Assembly: GCA_947166305.1 (NCBI GenBank)
Contig: CAMVDV010000001.1
Span: 124,001 to 188,000 of the forward strand
DNA length: 64,000 nt
Direction of reading: 5' to 3'
Source of the DNA: an uncultured Prevotellaceae bacterium
GTDB taxonomy: Bacteria; Bacteroidota; Bacteroidia; Bacteroidales; Bacteroidaceae
In this document: one piece after another, positions 42,630-54,841 of the stretch
How the letters are laid out: each line of letters begins with the position of its first letter
Position numbering within the stretch: the stretch's first letter is position 1
Notes under the pieces: model-generated
Told to the model about the DNA's origin: nothing
What the model saw: the letters and a program-made list of their open reading frames with translations, nothing else
Databases searched by the model: none
Program-made: the position numbers and the translations under genes

Positions 42630-43934
42630 ATGAAAGTTCTAATGTTCGGTTGGGAGTTTCCTCCCAAGATATACGGCGGACTTGCAGTTGCAAGCTACGG
42701 CATCACCAAGGGTCTGAGCCTTCAGGGAGATGTCGAGACCACCTTCTGCATGCCCAAGCCTACAGGACAAGAGGAGAAGTTCCTCAAGATAGTGAACATG
42801 AGCCAAGTGCCCGTCGTTTGGCGCGACGTTTGGTACGACAACATCAAAGACCGCTTCGTGGGCCACACGGCAGAAGACTACTACCGCTTCCGCGACCATC
42901 TCTATGCCGACTTCAACTACTTGCAAGGGCTCGACGACCTGGGTTGCATCGGCTTTGCCGGAGGCTATCCAGGCAATCTGCATGAGGAGATTAACAACTT
43001 CTCCATCATCGCAGGCGTGCTGGCAAGGAGTGAGCAGTTCGACCTCATCCATGCACACGACTGGCTGACATACCCTGCCGGCGTGCACGCAAAGATGGTG
43101 AGCGGCAAACCTCTCTGCATCCACGTCCATGCCACCGACTTCGACCGTTCGCGCGGAAAGGTCAACCCCACCGTCTATAGCATTGAGAAGAACGGTATGG
43201 ACCACGCCGACTGCATCATGTGTGTGAGCGAACTCACGCGTCAGACTGTCATCAATCAGTATCATCAGGACCCGCGCAAGTGCGTGGCAATGCACAACGC
43301 CGTCTATCCGCTCAGCGAAGACATCCAGGCCATCGTGCCCAACAAGAAGAAAGGCGAGAAAGTGGTGACGTACTTAGGACGCATCACCATGCAGAAAGGT
43401 CCCGAATACTTCCTCGAGGCAGCCAAGCGCGTGCTGGAACGCAGTCGCAACATCCGCTTCTGCTTTGCAGGCAGCGGCGACATGATGAACGCGATGATTG
43501 AGCTTGCTGCCAGCTATGGCATTGCCGACCGTTGCCACTTCCCCGGCTTCCAACGCGGCAAGCAAGTCTATGAATGCTACAAGAACAGCGACGTCTTCGT
43601 CATGCCTTCTGTCAGCGAACCTTTTGGTATCGCTCCCCTCGAAGCCATGCAGTGCGGTTGCCCGTCCATCATCTCGAAACAGAGTGGCTGTGGCGAGATA
43701 CTTCGCAACGTCATCAAGGTCGACTATTGGGACATCGATGCAATGGCCGATGCCATCTACAGCATCTGTCAGTACGATGCTCTGCACGACTATCTTGCAG
43801 AGGAAGGCATGAAGGAAGTGGACCAAATCACTTGGGAGAAGGTAGGCCTGCGCATCCGCGAGTGCTACAACCAGCTCACCTCGCGCGGTTGGTTCGACAA
43901 CGGAGAATACCTCAACGCCGTCAGGAACATCTAA
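42630..43934 (+). CDS. Family 4 glycosyltransferase (glycogen-synthase-like)
   Basis: GT-B fold transferase that probably extends alpha-1,4-glucan from a nucleotide sugar. KVLMFGWEFPPKIYGGLAVASYGITKGL opens the N-terminal domain as in glycogen synthases; FDLIHAHDWLTYPAG, TYLGRITMQKGPEYFLEAAKRV and the C-terminal SEPFGIAPLEAMQCG (E-x7-E) complete the GT4 pattern. 434 aa. It lies 82 bases after the debranching enzyme and 219 before the GH57 enzyme. A retaining alpha-glucan synthase is the most likely role; the donor is not provable here. Confidence 0.88.
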   Translation: MKVLMFGWEFPPKIYGGLAVASYGITKGLSLQGDVETTFCMPKPTGQEEKFLKIVNMSQVPVVWRDVWYDNIKDRFVGHTAEDYYRFRDHLYADFNYLQGLDDLGCIGFAGGYPGNLHEEINNFSIIAGVLARSEQFDLIHAHDWLTYPAGVHAKMVSGKPLCIHVHATDFDRSRGKVNPTVYSIEKNGMDHADCIMCVSELTRQTVINQYHQDPRKCVAMHNAVYPLSEDIQAIVPNKKKGEKVVTYLGRITMQKGPEYFLEAAKRVLERSRNIRFCFAGSGDMMNAMIELAASYGIADRCHFPGFQRGKQVYECYKNSDVFVMPSVSEPFGIAPLEAMQCGCPSIISKQSGCGEILRNVIKVDYWDIDAMADAIYSICQYDALHDYLAEEGMKEVDQITWEKVGLRIRECYNQLTSRGWFDNGEYLNAVRNI

Positions 43935-43976
43935 GACCTCTATACATTATATATATTATAAGGAATGAAGAAATGA

Positions 43977-44146
43977 AAAAGGTTATCAGGCGTAAGGTTA
44001 TGAGGTCGCTTCGCTTTCAGCTTCTGAAGTGATGCCACCTCATAACCTCACAACCTCACGACCTCACAACCTCACGACCTCACAACCTCACGACCTCAAA
44101 CCTCACAACCTCATAACCTCAAAACCTCAAAACCTCAAAAAATAGT
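43977..44146. repeat. CTCACAAC 8-base tandem array with inverted arm
   Basis: About thirteen 8-base units (CTCACAAC, CTCACGAC, CTCATAAC, CTCAAAAC) fill 44038-44140. The inverse type, AAGGTTATCAGG and AAGGTTATGAGG, lies at 43978-44008, so the region can fold back. The array ends 8 bases before the GH57 start. Confidence 0.85.
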
Positions 44147-44153
44147 AAGTGAT

Positions 44154-45617
44154 ATGAAAACTATTTGCTTATACTTCGAGATACATCAGCCCATCCATCT
44201 CAAGCGTTATCGTTTCTTCGACATTGGCACCGACCACTATTACTATGACGATTACGAGAACGAGCGCGTCATCGACGAACTTTATGAGAAGAGCTACAAG
44301 CCTGCCTTGCAGACGATGCTCGACATGATTGAAGAGAACGGCAAAGCCTTCAAGGTTGCCTTCAGCATCAGTGGCGTCAGCCTTGAGCTTATCGAGCAAT
44401 ACGCTCCCGAGATGCTCGAACTGCTTGGCCGTCTGGCAGCAACGGGCTGCGTGGAGTTCTTGGCAGAGCCATACAGCCACGGCCTCTCGTCCTTAGCAGG
44501 CGACCCCGAGAACTTCGTGGCAGAGACAAAACGTCAGGCCAAGAAGATAAAACAACTCTTCGGACAAAGCCCCAAGGTGTTCCGCAACAGTTCGCTCATC
44601 TACGACGACGAGATAGGAGCCATCGCCAGCGACATGGGCTTCAAGGGCATGATGGTGGAAGGTGCAAAGCACATCCTCGGCTGGAAGAGTCCGCACTACA
44701 TCTATTCCTGTGCACAGGACGCTCGCCTCTCCCTCATCTTGCGAGACTATAAACTGAGCGACGACATCGGTCTGCGCTTCAACGACGCATCGTGGTCGGA
44801 GTACCCATTGATGGCCGACAAGTGGCTTGGCTGGATAGCAGGCTTGCCAGAAGGAGAGAACGTCGTGGGTATCATGATGGAGCTTGCTGCCCTCGGAATG
44901 TATCAGCCGCTCAGCAGCCACATCCTCGACTTCCTGCGCGCTCTGCCTAAGCTTGCGAAGAATATGGGCATACAGTTCGCCACGCCTTCCGAGGTCTTGG
45001 CAAAGAACAAACCCGTCAGTCCGCTCGAAGTCACCTATCCTGTCAGCTGGAACGACGAGGAGCGCGACACGAGCAGCCTGCTCGGCAACGGTATGCAGCG
45101 CGAAGCCTTCAACAAACTCTACGACGAGAACATCGTGGGCCGCATCCTGGCTTGCCATGACCGCCGCATTCAGCAGGATTGGGATCGCTTGCAAGCCACT
45201 GACAACTTCCGCTTCATGACCACGAAGAACAGCGGCATCGGCATGAGCAGAGGCATCTATGACAGTGAGTACGACGCCTTCACCAACTACATGAACATCC
45301 TGGGCGACTTCCTCAAGCGCGTCAAGGATATGTTCCCCGACTCGGTGGAGAACGATGAGCTCAACAGCCTCTACACACAGATTGCCAACATGGGCGAGGA
45401 GCTCAACGTCAAGGACAACGAGATAAGTCGCCTGCGTGCCCGCCTCAAGAAGCTCGGCGACACGGAAGAAGAGACGGCAAAAGAGGAGGCACCTGCTCCT
45501 GCGCCAAAGGCTCCTGCGAAGAAGGCACCTGCGAAGAAGGCACCTGCGAAGAAAGCTCCCGCGAAGAAAGCCGAGCCAAAGAAAGCACCGGCTGCTCCCA
45601 AGCCGAAGGCTAAATGA
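44154..45617 (+). CDS. GH57 alpha-amylase-type enzyme with Lys/Ala/Pro-rich tail
   Basis: 487 aa. GH57 motif 1 is YFEIHQPIHLKRY; GCVEFLAEPYSHGLSSL, FRNSSLIYDDEIG and later segments follow the family (retaining alpha-amylase or 4-alpha-glucanotransferase). The enzyme ends near residue 440, after a coiled-coil (NMGEELNVKDNEISRLRARLKKL). The last 45 residues are APAKKAPAKKAP-type repeats, like histone H1 or HU tails, unusual on a glycosidase. Third gene of the glucan set; its stop overlaps the next gene start (ATGA). Confidence 0.88.
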   Translation: MKTICLYFEIHQPIHLKRYRFFDIGTDHYYYDDYENERVIDELYEKSYKPALQTMLDMIEENGKAFKVAFSISGVSLELIEQYAPEMLELLGRLAATGCVEFLAEPYSHGLSSLAGDPENFVAETKRQAKKIKQLFGQSPKVFRNSSLIYDDEIGAIASDMGFKGMMVEGAKHILGWKSPHYIYSCAQDARLSLILRDYKLSDDIGLRFNDASWSEYPLMADKWLGWIAGLPEGENVVGIMMELAALGMYQPLSSHILDFLRALPKLAKNMGIQFATPSEVLAKNKPVSPLEVTYPVSWNDEERDTSSLLGNGMQREAFNKLYDENIVGRILACHDRRIQQDWDRLQATDNFRFMTTKNSGIGMSRGIYDSEYDAFTNYMNILGDFLKRVKDMFPDSVENDELNSLYTQIANMGEELNVKDNEISRLRARLKKLGDTEEETAKEEAPAPAPKAPAKKAPAKKAPAKKAPAKKAEPKKAPAAPKPKAK

Positions 45618-46747
45618 GGATTCCCATACTCAGCATCAACGGCTCCGATAGCACTGGCGCATCAGGCATCGGGGCCGATATTCAAACCATAGCCGCCTTA
45701 GGTGGCTATGCTGTTACTGCAGTGACGTGTGCCGAAGGGTACGCATTGCCTTCTGATGTCGTATTGAAGCAGGTGGAGAAAAGTATCGCCTCCCTTCACC
45801 CAAAAGCCATAAAGGTAGGGCTTGTCGCAGACAGAGAGACGGTTCGCTTGCTGCGCGGCGAGGTCATTGCTTGTCGGCGAATCGTTGTTGCCCCTGGCAT
45901 CTTCGACGCAGACGGACGGCAGATGGTGAGCGACGATGTCGTCGAAGCCATCGGCCGCTACCTTGTTCCCGAAGCCTTGTTGCTGATGCTTCGTTGCAAG
46001 GATGCCGCCCAGATGCTCGGCATGACTATCAGCACCGACGACGACATGCTGGAAGCAGCCCGACGACTCCACGAGATGGGAGCCGAGTGGGTGCTCCTTC
46101 GCGGCGGACAGCATACGAAAGGCAGGCTGACGGCGTTGCTGAGCCAAAGCCCCCTCCCCGCTCCCCCTTTGGGGGAGTGCCTCAATCACGCTGAACAGGG
46201 AAGCTTTGGGGGCTACAGAGCACTCCCCCAAAGGGGGAGCGGGGAGGGGGCTTTCTTCACCTCCTACAACGTCGATGGCTGGCAGCGGCATGGTGTGGCG
46301 GCAGCACTCTCGGCGGCCATCACCACGCGACTTGGCATGGGCGACGACGTGCCGACGGCCGTGCGCAATGCCCACGACTTCATCCATTCGCAAGTGGTCT
46401 ATGCCAAGCCTGACGACGAGAAGAACAGGCGCTCCATCGACATCTACAACAGTTTCGTCTCGCTTGTCGCCGGACACTATCCCTCGGCCCACGATGTTGC
46501 CTTCTATGCCGACCGCCTTTGTATCACCGCCCGCTACCTCTCGCAGGTGACGGACCGTGTCGTAGGCAAACCGCCAAAGCAAATCATCGCCGACTATATT
46601 ATGAGCGAGGCAAGGACTTATCTCAGCACCACCCGCCTCAGCATACAGGAAGTTGCCGACCGCCTTGGCTTCTCTTCGCAGGCGCTTTTCTGCAAGTTCT
46701 TCAAGACACAAGAGAAGACCTCACCAAGCGAATACAGAAGCAAATAA
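45614..46747 (+). CDS. ThiD-like (degenerate) kinase domain fused to AraC-type DNA-binding domain
   Basis: 377 aa. Residues 1-255 follow the ribokinase/ThiD fold: ILSINGSDSTGASGIGADIQTIAALGGYAVTAVT, AIKVGLV, and HGVAAALSAAITTRL. The key GTGC anion-hole/catalytic motif of ThiD and PdxK is HGVAA here, and the DPV and NPN motifs are also lost, so the domain probably binds a pyrimidine or pyridoxine ligand without phosphorylating it. Residues 275-377 are an AraC HTH pair (LSIQEVADRLGFSSQALFCKFFK). A 103-base palindromic element encodes residues about 179-213. pdxS-pdxT lie 1.2 kb downstream. Likely a ligand-sensing regulator; target not proven. Confidence 0.8.
   Translation: MRIPILSINGSDSTGASGIGADIQTIAALGGYAVTAVTCAEGYALPSDVVLKQVEKSIASLHPKAIKVGLVADRETVRLLRGEVIACRRIVVAPGIFDADGRQMVSDDVVEAIGRYLVPEALLLMLRCKDAAQMLGMTISTDDDMLEAARRLHEMGAEWVLLRGGQHTKGRLTALLSQSPLPAPPLGECLNHAEQGSFGGYRALPQRGSGEGAFFTSYNVDGWQRHGVAAALSAAITTRLGMGDDVPTAVRNAHDFIHSQVVYAKPDDEKNRRSIDIYNSFVSLVAGHYPSAHDVAFYADRLCITARYLSQVTDRVVGKPPKQIIADYIMSEARTYLSTTRLSIQEVADRLGFSSQALFCKFFKTQEKTSPSEYRSK
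46146..46254. repeat. Palindromic element (CCCCCTTTGGGGG arms) inserted in frame in the kinase-AraC gene
   Basis: Arms 46146-46180 and 46220-46254 are perfect 35-base inverse copies. Bases 46149-46251 match the intergenic element at 33861-33963 with the same arms and a similar centre. It is read through as SPLPAPPLGECLNHAEQGSF...GSGEGA. Confidence 0.92.
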
Positions 46748-46757
46748 GAGTCGAGTC

Positions 46758-47588
46758 TTAATTGAGTGCTCGTGGTGCCCTTTGTATGTATTGGCTGATA
46801 ATGTAGCTCATTGGAGTCTGACCATCGGTGACACGCTCCATTATCATCCAATCAATGCCGATATCTGTATGTTTTTCTACGGCAATACGGTCTTTCGAAA
46901 GCCACTTTACCAGATGGGTAACATCATTATAAGTGTAGGCTTTCTTCCCATCATATACCGCATCAACGACAAAACCGCTACCTCCATTCACCCGTACCAT
47001 ATTCTTTGGAGTGAAAATCATAAAGGTGTTGAAATACCTGCTGCTTGAATATTTCTCATGCAGTTTGGGCAGCCCTTTCTTGAGATCTCGAAGTTCGTCC
47101 ACCTCACCAATAAGACGCCAAATGCCTGTCAAGGGATTCTTGGCATCAACTTCAGCCTTGCCCGTCATTGCGTCAAAAGCAATACGGCTCTCTTCCGTGT
47201 ATTGTCCTGACTGATACTTCTCTATGCACCAATCATTGTGAGGGAAAATCATGTGATATGGATAGTCGCTCCACCACTTCTCGGTAAAATGCTCGGCATT
47301 ACTGTCATAAATCAAGATGCTCTTGTCATCTTCCGACTTGGGCTGGTCGCCCGTATAATTGAAAACCATGTGGTCGTTGTTATTGATACTGAAAGTTCCA
47401 TTCCGTCCGAAGACGACCATGAGTGTCAGGCTGTCGGTACAGACTTTGTACTGGTGGTAAGGGGAGTTCACTTCGCCGCTCTTGCCGATGAGCGTCATCA
47501 ATCTGTAAATGCCGCGAGGATTTTCTGTCTGAGCTGCGAGTCCTAAAGTCAGAGAAGCAAGCAGCATAGCTAGGATAGACTTCTTCAT
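46758..47588 (-). CDS. Secreted lipocalin-like hypothetical protein
   Basis: 276 aa from ATG 47588, with signal peptide MKKSILAMLLASLTLGLAAQ. The rest looks like two similar beta-rich halves: NPRGIYRLMTLIGKSGEVNSPYHQYKVCTDSLTLMVVF, and NPLTGIWRLIGEVDELRDLKKGLPKLHEKYSSSRYFNTFMIF. This resembles DUF4488 and lipocalin-like Bacteroides proteins, but weakly. It ends 10 bases from the convergent kinase-AraC gene. Base use is somewhat AT-richer than the neighbours. Function unknown. Confidence 0.75.
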   Translation of the reverse strand: MKKSILAMLLASLTLGLAAQTENPRGIYRLMTLIGKSGEVNSPYHQYKVCTDSLTLMVVFGRNGTFSINNNDHMVFNYTGDQPKSEDDKSILIYDSNAEHFTEKWWSDYPYHMIFPHNDWCIEKYQSGQYTEESRIAFDAMTGKAEVDAKNPLTGIWRLIGEVDELRDLKKGLPKLHEKYSSSRYFNTFMIFTPKNMVRVNGGSGFVVDAVYDGKKAYTYNDVTHLVKWLSKDRIAVEKHTDIGIDWMIMERVTDGQTPMSYIISQYIQRAPRALN

Positions 47589-47625
47589 TTTTGTTTGATT
47601 ATTTAAAGTTAATACTTCTAGAATA

Positions 47626-47633
47626 CAAAGGTA
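47626..47633 (-). promoter_or_regulatory. -7 box TACCTTTG (minus strand) for the lipocalin-like gene
   Basis: CAAAGGTA on the plus strand, 38 bases from the start codon at 47588. Confidence 0.6.
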
Positions 47634-47716
47634 CGACTTTTTCGTTGTATTCCAACAATAACTACAAGAAAAGTACCACAAAAGGAACGTAAAAAAGATA
47701 CCGTAGGTAAAATCCA

Positions 47717-47782
47717 AACTTGGCGTGCCAAGTTGGACAACTTAACACGTTAAAATCGCAAACTTGGCACGTCAAGTTTGGG
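47717..47782. repeat. 22-base-period array with palindromic units in the pdxS divergent spacer
   Basis: Three units (47717, 47739, 47761): AACTTGGCGTGCCAAGTT, AACTTAACACGTTAA and AACTTGGCACGTCAAGTT cores, each a near-perfect palindrome. They sit about 100 bases upstream of the pdxS -7 box. Confidence 0.88.
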
Positions 47783-47856
47783 ATTTATCCACGCATAGTT
47801 TTAGGACTATCTTATTCCTATCTCGGAGTTTCTTTTTACCAAATGGGAACGGATGA

Positions 47857-47887
47857 TTGTCCGTTCCTTTTTCTTGCCTTACCTTTG
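47857..47887 (+). promoter_or_regulatory. Promoter of pdxS-pdxT
   Basis: TTG (47857-47859), 20 bases, TACCTTTG (47880-47887); start codon at 47917. Confidence 0.75.
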
Positions 47888-47916
47888 CAGTGGTTTTATC
47901 AGAATGGAGAAACGAA

Positions 47917-48789
47917 ATGGAAGACAGAACTACATTGAATCGCCAGTTGGCACAGATGCTGAAGGGCGGCGTGATTATGGACGTGACGACTCCCGAGCAA
48001 GCCAGGATAGCCGAGGCTGCCGGGGCGTGCGCAGTGATGGCACTCGAACGTATTCCAGCCGACATACGCGCTGCCGGTGGCGTGAGCCGCATGAGCGACC
48101 CGAAGATGATACGTGGCATACAGGAAGCCGTGACGATTCCGGTGATGGCTAAGTGCCGCATCGGTCATTTTGCAGAGGCACAGATACTCGAAGCCATCGA
48201 GATTGACTACATCGACGAGAGCGAAGTGCTCACTCCGGCCGACGATGTCTATCACATCGACAAGCGGAAGTTCCGTGTACCTTTCGTCTGCGGAGCCAGA
48301 GACCTTGGGGAAGCTCTCCGCCGCATCAGCGAGGGTGCCACGATGATCCGCACCAAAGGCGAGCCAGGGACAGGCGACATCGTGCAGGCAGTCCGTCATC
48401 TTCGCATGATGCAAAGTGAGATTCGCAGGCTCGTCTCGCTGGATGACGATGAACTCTACGAGGCATCGAAGCAGCTGAGGGTGCCCTTCGACCTGGTGCA
48501 GTACGTTCATCGTAACGGCAAACTGCCCGTCGTGAACTTTGCTGCCGGAGGCGTGGCGACGCCTGCCGACGCTGCCTTGATGATGCAACTCGGTGCAGAG
48601 GGCGTCTTCGTGGGCAGTGGCATCTTCAAGAGCGGCAGTCCTGAGAAGCGTGCACAGGCCATCGTGAAGGCCGTCACGAACTACGACAATCCCTCCATCC
48701 TTGCTTCGTTGAGCGAAGACCTCGGCGAGGCGATGGTGGGAATCAACGAGAGTGAGATACAACTTCTAATGGCCGAGCGGGGAAAATGA
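47917..48789 (+). CDS. pdxS: Pyridoxal 5-phosphate synthase subunit PdxS
   Basis: Synthase subunit of the ribose-5-phosphate-dependent (DXP-independent) vitamin B6 pathway; forms PLP from ribose 5-phosphate, glyceraldehyde 3-phosphate and ammonia. (beta/alpha)8 barrel with the conserved [34 protein letters not shown] (active-site Lys), [10 protein letters not shown] and [14 protein letters not shown]. 290 aa, full length. Start at ATG 47917, after a good promoter. Operon with pdxT. Confidence 0.97.
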   Translation: MEDRTTLNRQLAQMLKGGVIMDVTTPEQARIAEAAGACAVMALERIPADIRAAGGVSRMSDPKMIRGIQEAVTIPVMAKCRIGHFAEAQILEAIEIDYIDESEVLTPADDVYHIDKRKFRVPFVCGARDLGEALRRISEGATMIRTKGEPGTGDIVQAVRHLRMMQSEIRRLVSLDDDELYEASKQLRVPFDLVQYVHRNGKLPVVNFAAGGVATPADAALMMQLGAEGVFVGSGIFKSGSPEKRAQAIVKAVTNYDNPSILASLSEDLGEAMVGINESEIQLLMAERGK

Positions 48790-48809
48790 AGAAATGAAGG
48801 AATGAAAAA

Positions 48810-49433
48810 ATGAAGATAGCCATACTCGCTCTTCAGGGAGCCTTTGCCGAGCACGAACAGATGCTCAGGCGCCTTGGGGCAGAAACCATGCTCATCCGCA
48901 ACCTGGATGACCTTGATTCAGTCGTCAAAGAGCCTTCCTCCTCGGCGGAAGGCTGGAGCGGTGCCGTCATTCCTGGCGGCGAGAGTACAGCCATGATGCG
49001 CATCATGAGGGACGAAGGCCTGTTCTCTCCGTTCCGACAGCTTGTGCTCGGCGGCCTCCCGGTCTTCGGCACTTGTGCAGGACTCATCATGCTCGACCGC
49101 CATCACCTCGGCGTGATGGACATCACGGCCCGCAGGAATGCCTACGGCAGGCAGTTGGGGAGCTTCAATGCCGAAGGGGAGTTCGAGGGCATAGGGCGTG
49201 TCCAGATGACCTTCATCCGTGCTCCTTATATCGAGCAGGCAGGCCCTGAGGTGGAGATTCTTGCCCGCGTGGACGGGAAGGCCGTTGCTGCAAGGCAGGG
49301 AAATATGCTCGTCACGGCCTTTCACCCTGAGCTTACCGACGACACCGCCGTCCATGAACTGTTCCTGACGATGGTCAGGCAGAGACAATCCTCACAATCC
49401 TTTGTCTCCGGGGCCGCCGACGTGCTCGCATGA
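48810..49433 (+). CDS. pdxT: Pyridoxal 5-phosphate synthase glutaminase subunit PdxT
   Basis: Class I glutaminase supplying ammonia to PdxS. KIAILALQGAFAEHEQ opens the protein; GGESTAM, FGTCAGLI with nucleophile Cys89 and the FHPELT pair His172/Glu174 complete the triad. 207 aa, full length with a short Ser/Gln-rich tail. The 20-base pdxS-pdxT gap is an AATGAAG simple repeat holding the ribosome site and several ATGs; the one at 48810 gives the family start. Confidence 0.96.
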   Translation: MKIAILALQGAFAEHEQMLRRLGAETMLIRNLDDLDSVVKEPSSSAEGWSGAVIPGGESTAMMRIMRDEGLFSPFRQLVLGGLPVFGTCAGLIMLDRHHLGVMDITARRNAYGRQLGSFNAEGEFEGIGRVQMTFIRAPYIEQAGPEVEILARVDGKAVAARQGNMLVTAFHPELTDDTAVHELFLTMVRQRQSSQSFVSGAADVLA

Positions 49434-49500
49434 TTCGTGGAAGAAGAGACCCTGTCTGCCGTTTACACCTGTGTTGCCAAAAGGGTGCAGTCTTCACCCC

Positions 49501-49610
49501 GCACGCGGAGAATGGAATCGCAGCACGCGGAGAATTAAAACGCAGCACGCGGAGAATGGAATCGCAGCACGCGGCGATTTGATTCTCCGCGTGCTGCATT
49601 TTTCTCTACA
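49501..49610. repeat. 22-base-period array after pdxT ending in an inverted unit
   Basis: Units at 49501, 49523 and 49545 (GCACGCGGAGAATGGAATC type), then 49567 and 49589 where the motif reverses. The first and third are identical. The reversal makes the hairpin annotated next. Confidence 0.92.
49564..49603 (+). terminator. Rho-independent terminator made from array units
   Basis: GCAGCACGCGG (49564-49574) pairs perfectly with CCGCGTGCTGC (49587-49597), loop of 12, then ATTTTT. It should end the pdxS-pdxT transcript. No gene lies in 49434-49829. Confidence 0.8.
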
Positions 49611-49770
49611 GTAGCAAGGCACTTATCGCACGTCGGCATCTGTCTGCAGCCCGTTTACGTCGAGGTCGCAGTTCGAGGTGTAATTGAGCAAATAAAATGA
49701 CGCGTTCCGTTGAACACGCCGCAAAGTTACGACAATTTTATGAGAGCAAGGAGCTTCCCAGCGGGAAAAG

Positions 49771-53432
<3,662 letters not shown>

Positions 53433-53443
53433 GCTAAACAGAC

Positions 53444-53677
53444 ATGAAACAGGAAGAACTTTCCCTAGAAGAACAAGTGGAACGCATTCGCAAGAAACGT
53501 GCAAGCCGTTTCGACAGCACAAAGGCCAGGATGGTGCTCAACGCGCTGTTCCTTGCCTTGGCTGCCGTGGGTCTGGGAATGTACTTCTTCGGTGGCGACA
53601 ATCATGTGCCGGCCCTCTGCGTCATTGCCGCAGGCATGGTGCTGAAGGTGGCGGAGTTTATATTGCGCATCGTGTAG
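53444..53677 (+). CDS. Small two-helix membrane protein
   Basis: 77 aa. A charged N-terminal helix (EELSLEEQVERIRKKRASRF) precedes two hydrophobic helices (about residues 29-49 and 54-75). No family recognised. It lies 11 bases after the GH2 stop and 12 before the AraC gene, so it is likely in one operon with both. Its start ATG follows a GCTAAACAGAC leader. Confidence 0.75.
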   Translation: MKQEELSLEEQVERIRKKRASRFDSTKARMVLNALFLALAAVGLGMYFFGGDNHVPALCVIAAGMVLKVAEFILRIV

Positions 53678-53689
53678 CGAACTGGGGGC

Positions 53690-54841
53690 ATGGCAGAACA
53701 CATCGTTATCAGCGCGCCTTTCTTCGTGGCACTCTTCTGGACGCTTTGGCTGGGTCTGGACTACAGGAATCGCCCCGAACGTGTCACCTTCCGGCTGTTC
53801 TGCTTCATGCTTACCACGACAGTGCTGTACGTCTGCCACTTTGTTTACTTCAGCAGGGGCGGTCATGCCCCGTGGTGGATGGACGCACTCTATCGCTATT
53901 GCAACCTCGCCGTCTTTCCTCTCTGGTATTTCTATCTGCGTGAACTGACGTTGCAGCGTATGTCTCGCCGCGAGATGTTCTTGTGGCTGACGCCAGCCGT
54001 GCTGATTGCGGCGGCTTCGTCCGTTTGGGACGGTGCCTTGCCGTTGGCGAGGATGGTGTTTGCCGTGCAGGTGGTGGCGGTGGTGATACTTGGCTTTCGT
54101 CTGTTGCGAAGCTTTAGGAAGCTTGTATTCTCCTCCTATTCCGACACCGAGGCCTACTCTTTGTGTGCCCTCCACTGGCTGCTTGTCTTCCTGTCGCTCA
54201 CGTCTCTCGTCTCTTTCGCTGCCAATCTGCTTGGCCGCGAGCACTTTCTTTCGTCCATCGGCCTGCTTGCCATTCCGTCGATGCTCTTCTCGGCCTTCAT
54301 CTTCATGCTGGGTTACGAGGCCGACCGCCTGCTGCCCATCTCGAAGGCTGTCCGCGACGAGGTGGAAACGATGAAGGATGAGGAATTAAGGATGGACGAT
54401 TCTCTCCAAAGCCTCTCCCCCGATGAGGAGAACCATTCGCCGCGCGTCGCCTCCACGGAGGGGGATGTCGGGAACGAGCTGGAGGCCGACCGCTTTGCCG
54501 AACTGCAACGCGAGGTGCTGAGGGCAATGGATGAGGACAAACTCTACTTGCAGCCGGGACTGAAGATCAGCGACTTGGCCCAACAACTGGGCAGCAATCG
54601 GAACTATATCTGGCACGCTGTGAACGAAGGTCTGGGCGTCTCCTTCTCCGAGCTTGTGAACCGTCGCCGCATCGACCACTTCGTCAGTCTTGCCGAGCAA
54701 GGCCCCGAGTTCGACATCGACGAAGCCTGGCAGAAGTGCGGCTTCACGTCTGCCAGCACCTTCTACCGCTGTTTCAGGCTCTACAAAGGCTGTTCGCCGG
54801 CAGAATACTTTTCCGGCGAGGCTACTGGAAAAGAGACCTGA
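53690..54841 (+). CDS. Seven-helix membrane AraC-family regulator
   Basis: 383 aa. About seven membrane helices in the first 215 residues (VISAPFFVALFWTLWLGLDY, FRLFCFMLTTTVLYVCHFVYF and so on) are followed by a variable linker and a C-terminal AraC HTH domain from about residue 285 (LYLQPGLKISDLAQQLGSNRNYIWHAVNEGLGVSFSELVNRRRI, CGFTSASTFYRCFRLYKGCSPAEYF). A membrane-tethered regulator, presumably sensing an envelope signal. The linker (about 225-265) includes a CCTCTCCCCC...GGAGGGGGAT region like a worn palindromic element. The 3-prime end overlaps the convergent lipase gene by 20 bases. Confidence 0.85.
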   Translation: MAEHIVISAPFFVALFWTLWLGLDYRNRPERVTFRLFCFMLTTTVLYVCHFVYFSRGGHAPWWMDALYRYCNLAVFPLWYFYLRELTLQRMSRREMFLWLTPAVLIAAASSVWDGALPLARMVFAVQVVAVVILGFRLLRSFRKLVFSSYSDTEAYSLCALHWLLVFLSLTSLVSFAANLLGREHFLSSIGLLAIPSMLFSAFIFMLGYEADRLLPISKAVRDEVETMKDEELRMDDSLQSLSPDEENHSPRVASTEGDVGNELEADRFAELQREVLRAMDEDKLYLQPGLKISDLAQQLGSNRNYIWHAVNEGLGVSFSELVNRRRIDHFVSLAEQGPEFDIDEAWQKCGFTSASTFYRCFRLYKGCSPAEYFSGEATGKET

